Assembly: GCF_016798225.1 (NCBI RefSeq) | Contig: NZ_JAEUYX010000004.1 | Location: 62,001-126,000 of the forward strand | Reading direction: 5' to 3' | Length of the DNA: 64,000 nucleotides | From: Anaerococcus sp. mt242 | GTDB lineage: Bacteria > Bacillota > Clostridia > Tissierellales > Peptoniphilaceae | In this document: positions 1 through 8,581 of the stretch, one piece after another | Numbering within the stretch: the first letter of the stretch is position 1 | Layout of the letters: each line of letters opens with the position of its first letter | Program-made: the position numbers and the translations under genes | Notes under the pieces: model-generated | The model's input: the letters and a program-made list of their open reading frames with translations, nothing else | The model's database searches: none | Told to the model about the DNA's origin: nothing

Positions 1-953
1 TCTTTTTCTATATATTTTCTGTATTCTTCTATAGTTGTAGCACCGATTATTTGGATATCGCCTTTAGCAAGGACTGGTTTTAGGATATTTGCAGCATCCA
101 TTGATCCTTCTGCCGCTCCTGCACCAAGCACCATGTGAAACTCATCTATAAACAATATTATGTCATCACGGGTTGCTAGCTCATCAAAAAGTTTTTTAAG
201 TCTATCTTCAAAATCCCCACGGTATTTTGTTCCTGCAATCATGCTTGCAAGATCAAGGCTTAGTATGGTTTTATCCTCTATTATTTTTGGGACTTCCCCT
301 TCTACAATTCTTTGGGCAAGACCTTCTGAAATAGCAGTTTTACCTACACCTGGCTCACCGATTAGGATAGGATTATTTTTTGTTCTACGCATCAAAATTT
401 GGATGACACGTTCTATTTCATTATCTCGGCCTATAACCGGGTCGATTTTGCCTGACTCTGCTTCTTCGTTCAAGTCACGAGCAAATTTCGAAACATTTTC
501 TGTTAGCTCACTTGCTGCTCCAACCATTTCCGGTTGGTCATTTAGTAACTCTTTTAGATTTCTTTTTACTACTTCTTTTTCAACTCCTGATAACAAAAAC
601 ATAATGTTTGTTAGGGAGTCTTCGTCTTCTAGGATTGCAAATAATACATTTTCTTCTCCTGCAGAAGATTGACCGTATTTATTTGCATTTAGCCTTGCTA
701 GTTCTAATATTTGTCTTACTTTTTTGCTGTATTCTGTTGCAGGGCGCATGGCTTGACCTTTACCAATGTTATTAATTACAACTTGGCGTAGCAAATCATA
801 GTTTGCCCCAGCAGCCTCTAATGCTTTTGTCGCAACAGAACCTGTTTTCATTAATGCAAGGAGCAAATGCTCTGCACCTATATAATCGTGGTTTAGAGAG
901 TAGCTTTCGCGCCTTGCCTGTTGGGTCAATTTATTTAATCTATTAGCTTCCAT
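1..953 (-). CDS. clpC: ATP-dependent Clp protease ATPase ClpC (N-terminal part, cut by window edge)
   Basis: Class III AAA+ unfoldase that feeds proteins to ClpP in the cytoplasm. The visible ~317 residues start with [17 protein letters not shown] and contain the double Clp_N repeat (about residues 1-145; GAEHLLLAL near residue 28), then the first AAA+ module with Walker [10 protein letters not shown] near residue 200 and Walker [14 protein letters not shown]. The frame stays open to base 1, so the rest of D1 and all of D2 lie outside. The start at 953 overlaps the end of mcsB by 19 bp and is served by AGGAGAGG, so the two are translationally coupled. It is the last gene of the ctsR-mcsA-mcsB-clpC operon and should be repressed by CtsR. 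Family assignment is secure; ClpC rather than ClpE is inferred from the Clp_N repeats and the operon. Confidence 0.95.
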   Translation of the reverse strand, partial: MEANRLNKLTQQARRESYSLNHDYIGAEHLLLALMKTGSVATKALEAAGANYDLLRQVVINNIGKGQAMRPATEYSKKVRQILELARLNANKYGQSSAGEENVLFAILEDEDSLTNIMFLLSGVEKEVVKRNLKELLNDQPEMVGAASELTENVSKFARDLNEEAESGKIDPVIGRDNEIERVIQILMRRTKNNPILIGEPGVGKTAISEGLAQRIVEGEVPKIIEDKTILSLDLASMIAGTKYRGDFEDRLKKLFDELATRDDIILFIDEFHMVLGAGAAEGSMDAANILKPVLAKGDIQIIGATTIEEYRKYIEK

Positions 954-1921
954 TGCCTCTCCTTAATATATGAGTTTAAAAACTCTGATCTTTCCGGGTC
1001 TTTTTTGCCCTTGTACTTATCTTTTGTTAAGTTAAAGATTAAATAATCTAGCTCATTGCTTGTTAAGTCAGTATTAAATCCAAGTTTGTTATATTTTTTT
1101 AGCTTATAAAGCTCATTTGCGATTGTATTTAAACTGCTTAGTTTGCCCGAGTTTAGAATATTTAAACTTATTGCTATTTGTTCTATTATGTCATCATCAG
1201 AAATATTATTTAGTAACTGATAATCTCTTCTAAATCTTCTTTCATTTCTTACAAGGGCATCAATATTTGCACTCATTTGTAGGACATAATCATCCATATC
1301 ATCGCGATAATTACCAAAATTTTTTACAAGATAGATATCATCTACATATCTATCATAATATCTTGGGATATATCTTGTGCCGTACATGCCATGGCTAAGT
1401 AAACCTTGTTTGAAACCATAATATGATTCTTCAGCATCTACTAGGGCAAATAAAAACATTTTTAATCTGATTTCTAGTCCTGCACCATTATTTCGCCCAT
1501 CACTAGTCAGATACCCATATTTGGCCTTAAAGGCAAAGTCAAATTTATTATCTAATTCCTTTTCAACCTCTATTGCTTTTTGATATGCTTTTTTGACATC
1601 CATATCAAAATTACGAATATTTATGGCAATATGATCGCGATCATTGATTGTTAAGATGTAATCATCTTTAAAAACTACTGCAATTTGCGCAAGTTTACTA
1701 GTCACATCTTCTGATAGGACCATATCATTTATTAGTTTATTTAAAGTATTATCATCTATTTCATTTAGCAAAACTAATTCATTTGGATAAATATCCCTCA
1801 TCATTTCCACAATCTTTTCACTATCTTCATAGGTCATAGTCGTTGGAAAATCAAAACCATTTATATTTCGTCTAATAGAAAGATTTGAATTTAGAATTAT
1901 ATCTTTTGCATAATCTATCAA
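935..1921 (-). CDS. mcsB: McsB-like protein of the ATP:guanido phosphotransferase family, catalytic residues degenerate
   Basis: Second-last gene of the heat-shock operon; in Firmicutes McsB phosphorylates arginines on CtsR and on ClpCP substrates. Position and overall fold markers ([14 protein letters not shown] followed by an NNGAGLE stretch) identify the family, and 328 residues is slightly short. The usual nucleotide- and catalysis-related signatures are not kept: SSRIRLARN corresponds to NSNLSIRRN near the N terminus, NEEDHIR to [10 protein letters not shown], and the cysteine of SCPTNVGTGLR is replaced in [12 protein letters not shown]. These family motifs are from memory. The reading frame is intact, so it is not an obvious pseudogene. 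It may be a regulatory pseudokinase or a strongly diverged kinase. It overlaps mcsA by 4 bp. Confidence 0.8.
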   Translation of the reverse strand: MIDYAKDIILNSNLSIRRNINGFDFPTTMTYEDSEKIVEMMRDIYPNELVLLNEIDDNTLNKLINDMVLSEDVTSKLAQIAVVFKDDYILTINDRDHIAINIRNFDMDVKKAYQKAIEVEKELDNKFDFAFKAKYGYLTSDGRNNGAGLEIRLKMFLFALVDAEESYYGFKQGLLSHGMYGTRYIPRYYDRYVDDIYLVKNFGNYRDDMDDYVLQMSANIDALVRNERRFRRDYQLLNNISDDDIIEQIAISLNILNSGKLSSLNTIANELYKLKKYNKLGFNTDLTSNELDYLIFNLTKDKYKGKKDPERSEFLNSYIKERQWKLID

Positions 1922-2502
1922 TTTTTCACCTTCATATTTAAATCATCTAATTGCTCTTTTAAGTCAGCTGCTTGTTCATAATCCTCAGTTGCTATTGAAT
2001 GGTCTAGCTTTTCTTGGAGGGTTTTAATCTCAAGAGCTATTTCCTTAAATTCACGGTCTTTTTTAGGTAGTCTACCTGTGTATTTATCATAGTTATTATA
2101 GGTTTTTAAAACTTTTTGGGTTAGACTTTCATTTAATTTAAAACACTCTTCACAGCCAAATATGCCTTGGCGGATATTTGACTCAAGATTGCCACAATTT
2201 GGGCAAGTTTTCTCATTTAGTCCCTCCACATATGAATATGGTTGGTTATTTTGATTGTATTTATATTCATAATATCCATCGATCATATCATCCAGTGATG
2301 GTACAAACTTTTGGATAAGACTTTCTAACTTTTTGTTATTTATATTAAGATTATGAAATCCTTCTTCGTTTAGATCAGCACCATCTCCCATATCTGTGTA
2401 AGATTTTAAACAATCATTGCACAAATAAAAGTCATGCTCATGTCCATTTACTATAGCCTTAACGCTTACAGCAGCGTCTTTGCCACATTTTTCACATTTC
2501 AT
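1918..2502 (-). CDS. mcsA: McsA, zinc-finger activator of McsB/CtsR regulation
   Basis: 194-residue cytoplasmic protein with the McsA layout: an N-terminal CxxC pair (MKCEKCGK) with a second pair LCNDC, a middle zinc module CPNCGN...CEEC (about residues 95-120), and a C-terminal UVR motif (about residues 155-190, IATEDYEQAADLKEQL). McsA normally binds McsB and stimulates its arginine kinase activity and also responds to metal or redox stress. The start lies 2 bp after the ctsR stop, and the end overlaps mcsB by 4 bp. Retention of all zinc ligands contrasts with the degenerate McsB next door. Confidence 0.93.
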   Translation of the reverse strand: MKCEKCGKDAAVSVKAIVNGHEHDFYLCNDCLKSYTDMGDGADLNEEGFHNLNINNKKLESLIQKFVPSLDDMIDGYYEYKYNQNNQPYSYVEGLNEKTCPNCGNLESNIRQGIFGCEECFKLNESLTQKVLKTYNNYDKYTGRLPKKDREFKEIALEIKTLQEKLDHSIATEDYEQAADLKEQLDDLNMKVKN

Positions 2503-2504
2503 AA

Positions 2505-2966
2505 TTAACTCCTCGCTAAAACACTTAAAAGAATATTTTTTATGATATCAGAACGTATGCCATTGCGATTTTTGCTATCAACTCCGCAAAGAGCCTTATC
2601 GCTAGTGGCATATTTTGCTAATAAAAACTCATCCTTGGTAAAGTATTTTTTACTATATAAATCCTTAAACAAGCTATCGGCATTTGCTTCAGTCATCTGC
2701 CCATTTAAGTTTTTTATTAAATATGATATATAATTATCTTCTTCTACTATGGTAATAATTTTTATAAAACCATTGCCGCCACGTTTGCTTTCTATAAGAT
2801 ACCCGTTGTGAGGGGTAAATCTTGTTGAAAGCACATAATTTATCTGGCTAGGTGCACAGTCAAATTGCAAAGCCAAATCATTGCGTCCAATCTCAAGCAT
2901 CCCATCAGTAGATTCTTCAAGCATAGCCTTTAAAAATCTCTCAATATCTGATGTAAGACCTGCCAT
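2505..2966 (-). CDS. ctsR: CtsR, class III heat-shock transcriptional repressor
   Basis: 153 residues, normal CtsR length. The N terminus (about 1-70) carries the winged helix-turn-helix: MAGLTSDIERFLKAML, QFDCAPSQINYVLSTRF and the glycine-rich wing RGGNGFIKI. The C-terminal dimerisation half follows. CtsR represses clp genes and its own operon and loses DNA binding on heat. A CtsR-type heptad repeat sits upstream (3041-3058), next to the promoter, so autoregulation is likely. First gene of the operon with mcsA, mcsB and clpC. Confidence 0.95.
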   Translation of the reverse strand: MAGLTSDIERFLKAMLEESTDGMLEIGRNDLALQFDCAPSQINYVLSTRFTPHNGYLIESKRGGNGFIKIITIVEEDNYISYLIKNLNGQMTEANADSLFKDLYSKKYFTKDEFLLAKYATSDKALCGVDSKNRNGIRSDIIKNILLSVLARS

Positions 2967-2996
2967 AAACTCACCAACTTTCCTAAGTGTCTTTTT

Positions 2997-3024
2997 ATTT
3001 TACAATTATATATTGAAAGGTCAA
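2997..3024 (-). promoter_or_regulatory. Promoter of the ctsR operon
   Basis: On the minus strand a -35 TTGACC (3019-3024), a 16-bp spacer and a -10 TAAAAT (2997-3002) lie about 30 bp before the ctsR start. It directly adjoins the CtsR operator repeats, as expected for an autorepressed operon. Confidence 0.6.
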
Positions 3025-3040
3025 GAAAAATCTCTGACCT

Positions 3041-3058
3041 TTTGACTATCTCTGACCT
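3041..3058 (-). promoter_or_regulatory. CtsR operator (direct heptad repeat)
   Basis: The minus strand reads AGGTCAGAGATAGTCAAA, which fits the CtsR consensus of two RGTCAAA heptads separated by three bases with one mismatch. A further AGGTCAGA half-site follows at 3033-3040 and the inverted AAAGGTCAA at 3017-3024 overlaps the -35 box. So repressor bound here would block the promoter. Confidence 0.8.
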
Positions 3059-3199
3059 ATTTTGTTAAAAAATAAGAATCACTAATTTGATTCTATATAA
3101 ATTGTACTTTTTTACTAGTATTTTTCAAGATAACTGTATGGGCAATTATAATTTAAACTCTCTAAATCAATGTATTATATAGGCCAAATTTAATAAAAA

Positions 3200-3218
3200 C
3201 CGGCTAAAAAAATGCCGG
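3200..3218 (-). terminator. Rho-independent terminator
   Basis: CCGGC/GCCGG stem with a TAAAAAAAT loop, followed on the minus strand by TTTTTA. It would end transcripts from the peptidase gene at 3403-4098 before the ctsR promoter. Confidence 0.6.
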
Positions 3219-3241
3219 CTCTTACTATAGGTTGGTTTTGT

Positions 3242-3391
3242 TTAATTTTCACCATTTAAAAAGTCAATCGCATCTTGGCGTAGCTTGCAGCTCCATTTGC
3301 AAGAACTGATTCATCTACATTAAATCTCTCATTGCGGTGTGGATAGTCTGCTCCAATTCTTTTGCGAAATATCCAAATGGTTGGTTAGAAT
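3242..3391 (-). pseudogene. C-terminal remnant of an M20-family amidohydrolase/peptidase
   Basis: Minus-strand translation across two frameshifts gives NQPFGYFAK, then RIGADYPHRNERFNVDE, SVLANGAA, then QDAIDFLNGEN and a stop. This resembles the extreme C terminus of M20 amidohydrolases, where an aromatic-proline-histidine stretch is followed by FxVDE and a final helix. No upstream part of the gene survives: the zinc peptidase gene begins immediately beyond. It is a decayed fragment, not a working gene. Family placement is by motif recognition only. Confidence 0.6.
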
Positions 3392-3402
3392 TTGTCTATT
3401 TA

Positions 3403-4098
3403 TCAATCTCTGTTTCTATTGCCAAATAGTAAAAACATTCTTAAAAATTGTAAGGCTGTGGCAAGGGTTGCAGCAACGTATGTGAAAGCTGCTGCCTTTA
3501 ACATACCAGCAGCATATTGATTTTCTTCTCCAACTAGCATTCCTGATTCTTCTAGTACTGCTAAGGCGCGTCTACTGGCATTAAATTCCACTGGCAGAGT
3601 TACTATTTGAAAAACAAGTGTTAGGGCAAATAATATAAGTCCAAAGTCTATCAAATTTTGTCTAGCCAAAAACATACCTATAAGTAAGATTGGCATACTA
3701 AGTCTTGATCCAAAGTTGACTGCTGGTACTAGCCAAGATTTTACTCTAAGCGGAGTGTAGCCCTCTTTATACTGGATAACGTGTCCTAGCTCGTGGGCTG
3801 CTACTGCAACTGATGCAATCGATGAATCATTTATAGACTCGGGAGAGAGAGCAACTTCTTTGGTTGCTGGGTTAAAATAATCTCCCATGGCATTATTTAT
3901 TCTCTTTATTGTAATATCGTCATATCCCCTGGTGCTCAATATATAATCAGCGGTTTGCTTACCTGTAATGTGTTTTTTAGTTTGGATTTTGCTATATTTG
4001 CTAAATGCTCTTTGAACATTTGCCTGAGCAATCATAGTTATAATAATACCAATGATTACTAAAATATAAGTCCTATCAAATCCATAATAATAAGGCAT
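3403..4098 (-). CDS. Neutral zinc metallopeptidase, membrane-anchored (YugP/DUF family)
   Basis: Integral membrane zinc peptidase of the YugP type. The HExxH motif is in AVAAHELGHVIQY (about residue 100). It has an N-terminal membrane segment (YILVIIGIIITMIAQAN) and further hydrophobic helices after the active site (LIGMFLARQ, LILFALTLVFQIVTL), with the third-ligand glutamate region LPVEFNASRRAL. The start chosen is the ATG at 4098, because AGGAGG at 4105-4110 is correctly spaced for it; an ATG 15 bp further up overlaps that site. 231 residues, about family size. The substrate is unknown; the family is named for the active-site motif. A terminator lies at 3200-3218, past the M20 remnant. Confidence 0.85.
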   Translation of the reverse strand: MPYYYGFDRTYILVIIGIIITMIAQANVQRAFSKYSKIQTKKHITGKQTADYILSTRGYDDITIKRINNAMGDYFNPATKEVALSPESINDSSIASVAVAAHELGHVIQYKEGYTPLRVKSWLVPAVNFGSRLSMPILLIGMFLARQNLIDFGLILFALTLVFQIVTLPVEFNASRRALAVLEESGMLVGEENQYAAGMLKAAAFTYVAATLATALQFLRMFLLFGNRNRD

Positions 4099-4185
4099 AA
4101 TATTCCTCCTCATCTTTTTAAATTATTATACCTTTGATTTATAATATTTAAAAGTAGAGTTAAACTTTATTAAAAATGAGCATAG

Positions 4186-4207
4186 AAAAAGGGCTATCAT
4201 CTAGCCC
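4186..4207 (-). terminator. Terminator after ktrB-ktrA
   Basis: Minus-strand hairpin GGGCTA-gatga-TAGCCC followed by TTTTT. It lies about 180 bp past the ktrA stop and before the peptidase gene. Confidence 0.7.
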
Positions 4208-4384
4208 AATTTCCTTTTAGAAAAGAATAAGTTAGTCCTAGTTTTCTAAAGGGAAAACTTTTAAGGAATTAATAATGAAAAACCTAGCTATGTAATAGCT
4301 AATATTATTATAACATAAAAAATAATTTATGCAAACATTTTCTCGAAATTATTTTTCTTATCCTTTTTAGCTTATTTTAAAGGA

Positions 4385-5038
4385 TTACTCTGTCAATCTC
4401 ATAGTCCTAGCGTTTTCTTTGCTTCCAATGAGCACTAAATTGTCATTTTCTTTTATAACTAAATCCGGATCTAGGTCCATTATCATCTCACCATCTCTTA
4501 AAAATCCAACTACGTTCATTTGATATTGATTTCTAAAATCAAGCTCTCTTAAAGTGTGTCCCACCCATGATTCTTTTACCTTTATTTCTATCATAGAAAA
4601 ATTATCAGAAAATTCAATAAGTTCAACAAGATTTGGATCAGCTATCACTCTTGCTAATCTTTCACCCGTATCTCTTTCTGGAAATATAATAGCATCTGCC
4701 CCTATTTTTTCTAGAATTCTTGCATGGGATTTGCTTGTTGCCTTTGCAATTACTTCTCCAACACCGCTATCTTTACAAATAAGAGTAGCTTCTATAGAAG
4801 CTTCTAGATCTCTACCAGTAGCTATGATAGCCACATCGTAGTTGCTGATACCGAGTGATTTCATAGCTTCTTCTTCTGTTATATCCGCTTGGATAGCACT
4901 AGATACGTAGTTAGCAATTTTTTCTATCTTATTATAGTCTCCATCGACAGCTGTAACGTAAACTCCTCTTTCAAATAAGTTAGTAGCTACTGCTTGTCCA
5001 AACCTACCAATTCCTAATACAATAATATTTTTTTTCAT
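4385..5038 (-). CDS. ktrA: KtrA/TrkA-family potassium channel regulatory subunit
   Basis: 217-residue cytoplasmic RCK subunit that gates the KtrB pore. It has an N-terminal Rossmann RCK_N domain with the nucleotide motif IIVLGIGRFGQAV (residues ~4-16) and the acidic end of strand 2 (AVDGD), then an RCK_C/TrkA_C domain from about residue 135 (ELIEFSDNFSMIEIKV). In the Ktr family ATP/ADP bind RCK_N and cyclic di-AMP binds RCK_C. The gene starts 8 bp after ktrB, in one operon. Family assignment is secure. Confidence 0.93.
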   Translation of the reverse strand: MKKNIIVLGIGRFGQAVATNLFERGVYVTAVDGDYNKIEKIANYVSSAIQADITEEEAMKSLGISNYDVAIIATGRDLEASIEATLICKDSGVGEVIAKATSKSHARILEKIGADAIIFPERDTGERLARVIADPNLVELIEFSDNFSMIEIKVKESWVGHTLRELDFRNQYQMNVVGFLRDGEMIMDLDPDLVIKENDNLVLIGSKENARTMRLTE

Positions 5039-5046
5039 AATTTCTC

Positions 5047-6396
5047 CTAACCTAAACTTATAAATGTTTCTGGATATTTTATCATCTTATCTTCTGCTTT
5101 CAGTCCAAAAGCATAGGCCATAGTCATAGGACCTATCCTACCTAAGTACATACAAAGACCTAAAAGTATTTTTGCTATCCTTGAAAGTTCTGGAGTAATA
5201 CCCCTAGAAGCTCCAACCGTTGCAAGAGCGGATGTTGTTTCATATAAGATATCTATAAAATTAAAATTATCCGTTATAGAAATAGTAAAGCTTACTAAAA
5301 GTACTATTGTAAGGGATATCATAAAAATAGATAGAGCTTTTTTTATACTCTCATCAGATATACTACGACCAAAAACTACAGGTTCTTTTTCATTTTTAAT
5401 TACAGAAATAGTTGCTATAACTAAAACACCAAAAGTAGTTGTCTTTATACCACCAGCTGTAGAACCTGGAGATCCACCTATAAACATCAATCCTATAAGT
5501 AAAAGTGAAGTAGATACCTTTATTTTAGATAAATCCACAGAATAAAATCCTGCAGTTCTTGCTACAACTGATTGGAAAAATGATTCTAGCATACCCGGAC
5601 CAAATCCTTCACCATCTAGGACACCACCTTGTAGTGACTCCAATAAATAAAAACCAAAGGCCCCTACTAATATCAAAATCAAAGTAATAACTAAAACTAG
5701 CTTTGAATTGGTAGAAATTTTCTTTAAATCTCTCCTATAAAAAATCTCACTAGTAACCATAAAACCAAGACCACCAATAATTATTAAAAGCATAATGGTA
5801 ATATTTACCAAATAATCTGCCCTAAGAGGATAAATAGAATCACCTAAGATATCAAAACCCGCATTACAAAAAGCAGAAATCGAGTGAAAAACTGCATACC
5901 AGATGCCCTTGCCCAGACCATAAGTTGGGACAAAACGAAAGCTTAAAAATAATGCTCCTAGGGCTTCAACTGAAAAAGTAAAGATTAATACATATATAAA
6001 AAGATTAATCATTCCAGCCATGCTTTCAATATTAAATTGGTCTCTTAAAATTTGCCTAGACTTTAGGCCGATTTTTTTTCTAAGTATCAATGGCACCAAG
6101 GAAGCTATAGACATAACTCCAAGTCCGCCAATTTGTATTAAAATAATAATAACAACATGGCCAAGAGTATTCCAATACATGCCCGTATTTACAGGAGTAA
6201 GACCAGTTACACAAGTTGCACTCGCTGCTACAAAAAATGCATCAATGATGCCTGTTCTTTTTCCACTTTGAGTTACAAAAGGAGTTGACAAAATAAGACC
6301 ACCCAAGGTAATGACAATCAAAAATCCAATAGTAAATACACGCGCAGGACTTTCTGTAATCTTATCAAAAGCTTTTTTTAAAATGTTTGTCTGCAT
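5047..6396 (-). CDS. ktrB: KtrB/TrkH-family potassium (Na+-coupled) transporter pore
   Basis: Membrane pore of a Ktr uptake system, 449 residues with eight or more membrane helices and four pore-loop repeats. Selectivity-filter glycines are visible in TCVTGLTPV, ISAFCNAGFD, SPGSTAGGIKTT and ALATVGASRG. The start is the ATG at 6396 preceded by AGAAAGG; a TTG 21 bp further upstream is less likely. A strong promoter (6462-6490) and a terminator-like hairpin in the leader precede it. It is co-transcribed with ktrA. Confidence 0.93.
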   Translation of the reverse strand: MQTNILKKAFDKITESPARVFTIGFLIVITLGGLILSTPFVTQSGKRTGIIDAFFVAASATCVTGLTPVNTGMYWNTLGHVVIIILIQIGGLGVMSIASLVPLILRKKIGLKSRQILRDQFNIESMAGMINLFIYVLIFTFSVEALGALFLSFRFVPTYGLGKGIWYAVFHSISAFCNAGFDILGDSIYPLRADYLVNITIMLLIIIGGLGFMVTSEIFYRRDLKKISTNSKLVLVITLILILVGAFGFYLLESLQGGVLDGEGFGPGMLESFFQSVVARTAGFYSVDLSKIKVSTSLLLIGLMFIGGSPGSTAGGIKTTTFGVLVIATISVIKNEKEPVVFGRSISDESIKKALSIFMISLTIVLLVSFTISITDNFNFIDILYETTSALATVGASRGITPELSRIAKILLGLCMYLGRIGPMTMAYAFGLKAEDKMIKYPETFISLG

Positions 6397-6421
6397 AAAT
6401 TTACCTTTCTTAATCAATAAA

Positions 6422-6449
6422 AGCCCACCAAAAAAGTTTTTTGAGGGCT
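6422..6449 (-). promoter_or_regulatory. Terminator-like hairpin in the ktrB leader
   Basis: Minus strand AGCCC...GGGCT stem extended by an internal AAAAAA/TTTTTT pairing, then TTTTATT. It begins roughly ten bases after the predicted transcription start and ends about 25 bases before the ktrB ATG. So it could attenuate or stabilise the ktrBA mRNA. It could also terminate + strand transcription coming the other way, but no + strand gene lies upstream. Confidence 0.55.
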
Positions 6450-6461
6450 TAATCTAATGCA

Positions 6462-6490
6462 ATTTTACAAGATGTTTTTACCCTTGTCAA
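6462..6490 (-). promoter_or_regulatory. Promoter of ktrB-ktrA
   Basis: Minus strand -35 TTGACA (6485-6490), 17-bp spacer, -10 TAAAAT (6462-6467). Nearly ideal vegetative promoter. Confidence 0.75.
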
Positions 6491-6567
6491 TAAGATTTGG
6501 ATAAATATTTTTACTTTTAATTAATGGGTATAAAATAGTTGAAAATCAAAGATTTTAAGGAGGATAG

Positions 6568-8277
6568 ATGAAAAAAGTACATAAAATAATAAAACTATTA
6601 GTACTCAGCATAGTAATTTTATTGCCAACAACTGTATTTGCAGATGACTTTGACCATATAGATATAAATGTAGATATCGACAAAAATGGTATAGGAAGTG
6701 TTAGCGAAGATTGGCAAATAGATGAGACTGACAATGACTTTACAGAAAGATACAAAAAAATCGAAAATCTAAAGGGACTAAAAATCGATGACTTTTATGT
6801 ATCCATGGATGGCAAAAAATTTAACGAAAAAAGTCCTTGGAATGTAGATGAAGATTTTGAACAAAAGGCCTATAAATACGGCCGTATCGATGAGGATGAT
6901 GAAGTTGAGCTTTGCTGGGGGATTAGTAATCGAAGCAAAGACAATCTTTATAAGCTAAATTATAAAATAAATCCAATTATAATCGGCCTAAATGATAGCG
7001 ATATGCTATTTTTTGAATTTGTAGGAGCATATCTAGATCCAAAACCAGATAATTTTACCATAAAAATCAACTCATACGATCCAATGGATGAAAATGTAAA
7101 AATGTGGGCCTTTGGTTTTGAAGGAGACATACACAATCAAAACGGATCTATAATTGCAAAAACAAATGGTGCAATCAGCAAGGGTAGAATCTTGCTAAAA
7201 TTCCCAAAAGGGACTTTCAATACTAGTTATAGGGAAGATAAGACCTTTGATGATTACAAAGATCAAGCCTTTGAGGGAGCAGATTTTGAAAATAGTGAGG
7301 GAACTGCTCAAATGACAAAAGAATCTGATTTCCCAATCCTTATCGGTGCAATCATTGCCCTATTAGGTGTAGGATTTGCTGCTTTTGGAATAAAAAAAGC
7401 AGTTGAAGAAGCAAACAAAACTAAGTTTAGCAATATAAAAGAAATACCAGATGTAAAAAACATCAAAACATATAACTATGACAAAATCCCATACGAGGGA
7501 AACTTAGAAGACCTATATGTCATTGTAACAAATGCCTACCCAAATTCTCAAAACTTTGACCGCCTCATTAATGCTTTTTTCTTAAAATGGATAAATGAGG
7601 GTGCCTTAACTTTCATAGAGGATAAAAAAGACCATGGTATCTTTAAAAAATCTCTAGATCAATTATCCATAAACCACAAACCTAAAAATATGGGCCAAAT
7701 TGAGGAAGATTTATTTGGATATCTAATGGGTGCGGCAAATGAAAGAAGCGATGGCAAAATCACCCAATCATCATTTCAAAATTATATGAAAAAAAGAAAT
7801 AAATCCTTAGTAAATCTCATCCAAAGAATAGATGACCTAAGTATGAAAGCTCTAATAGAAAATGATTATGTAGAAAAAATTGAAAAAGTAAAAAGAAATG
7901 GAAAAGTTAAAGTAAAAAACCACTTAACCCAAAAGGGTATGGAGCTTTATAAAAACTTTGTAGGATTTAAAAATTATCTAGAAAATTATGACAAAATCGA
8001 TGTTTCCAAAATAGAAGATATGGAAATCTTGGATAAATATATGATATTTGCAGCCCTATACGGCATAAGTGAGCAAACTTACGATAGTTTTGTAGATATA
8101 TATCCAGATTACACCTATTATGGGCTTTATAATTACCACATGATCCATCATATCAGCCACTACTCCCATGCAGCAAGTTCTGGAGGAGAAAGTACATCCT
8201 TTGCTGGTGGCGGTGGCTCAGCATCCTTTGGTGGAGGAGCTGGAGGTTTTGGTGGAGGTGGCGGCGGTGGCCGTTAA
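6568..8277 (+). CDS. DUF2207 family secreted/membrane protein with glycine-rich tail
   Basis: 569 residues with the DUF2207 layout. There is an N-terminal signal peptide (KIIKLLVLSIVILLPTTVFA), then an extracytoplasmic beta-rich domain (about 25-245), a membrane helix (FPILIGAIIALLGVGFAAFG, about 250-272), a cytoplasmic winged-helix-like region (about 300-520), and a glycine/serine-rich end (SFAGGGGSASFGGGAGGFG). Such proteins are widespread in Firmicutes and have no settled function. Translation starts after AAGGAGGATAG. The gene is divergent from ktrB. Confidence 0.85.
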   Translation: MKKVHKIIKLLVLSIVILLPTTVFADDFDHIDINVDIDKNGIGSVSEDWQIDETDNDFTERYKKIENLKGLKIDDFYVSMDGKKFNEKSPWNVDEDFEQKAYKYGRIDEDDEVELCWGISNRSKDNLYKLNYKINPIIIGLNDSDMLFFEFVGAYLDPKPDNFTIKINSYDPMDENVKMWAFGFEGDIHNQNGSIIAKTNGAISKGRILLKFPKGTFNTSYREDKTFDDYKDQAFEGADFENSEGTAQMTKESDFPILIGAIIALLGVGFAAFGIKKAVEEANKTKFSNIKEIPDVKNIKTYNYDKIPYEGNLEDLYVIVTNAYPNSQNFDRLINAFFLKWINEGALTFIEDKKDHGIFKKSLDQLSINHKPKNMGQIEEDLFGYLMGAANERSDGKITQSSFQNYMKKRNKSLVNLIQRIDDLSMKALIENDYVEKIEKVKRNGKVKVKNHLTQKGMELYKNFVGFKNYLENYDKIDVSKIEDMEILDKYMIFAALYGISEQTYDSFVDIYPDYTYYGLYNYHMIHHISHYSHAASSGGESTSFAGGGGSASFGGGAGGFGGGGGGGR

Positions 8278-8347
8278 AGAAAGCAAAATCTATCAGCAAT
8301 TGGGTATATAAATATTAGAAAAATAGTAATAAATTTAGGAGGTATAT

Positions 8348-8539
8348 ATGAAATTTTTTGTAGACCAAGATGAATGTATCGGATGTGGTATGTGTGAAAC
8401 AATCTGTCCAGACGTTTTTTCTATGAATGATGACAATGTATCAGAAGCTATCAGTGGCGATATTCCCGAAGAATTTATCGAATCTGCCCTAGAAGCAGAA
8501 GAATCTTGCCCAGTTAGCTGTATCTCACACGAAGAATAA
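8348..8539 (+). CDS. Ferredoxin with one [4Fe-4S] cluster
   Basis: 63-residue acidic electron carrier. Cluster ligands are CIGCGMCETICP near the N terminus and the distant CPVSC at the C terminus, i.e. the single-cluster monocluster type rather than the 2[4Fe-4S] clostridial type. It would act in the cytoplasm as a low-potential carrier. A perfect AGGAGGT precedes the ATG and a terminator follows at 8551-8579, so it is monocistronic or shares a transcript with the DUF2207 gene 70 bp upstream. Confidence 0.93.
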   Translation: MKFFVDQDECIGCGMCETICPDVFSMNDDNVSEAISGDIPEEFIESALEAEESCPVSCISHEE

Positions 8540-8550
8540 TAAAAAATAAA

Positions 8551-8579
8551 AGTCTAAAAAGCAGTTTGCTTTTTAGACT
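8551..8579. terminator. Bidirectional terminator between ferredoxin and the convergent gene
   Basis: 12-bp stem AGTCTAAAAAGC/GCTTTTTAGACT with a five-base loop, T-rich on both strands. Confidence 0.85.
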
Positions 8580-8581
8580 TT

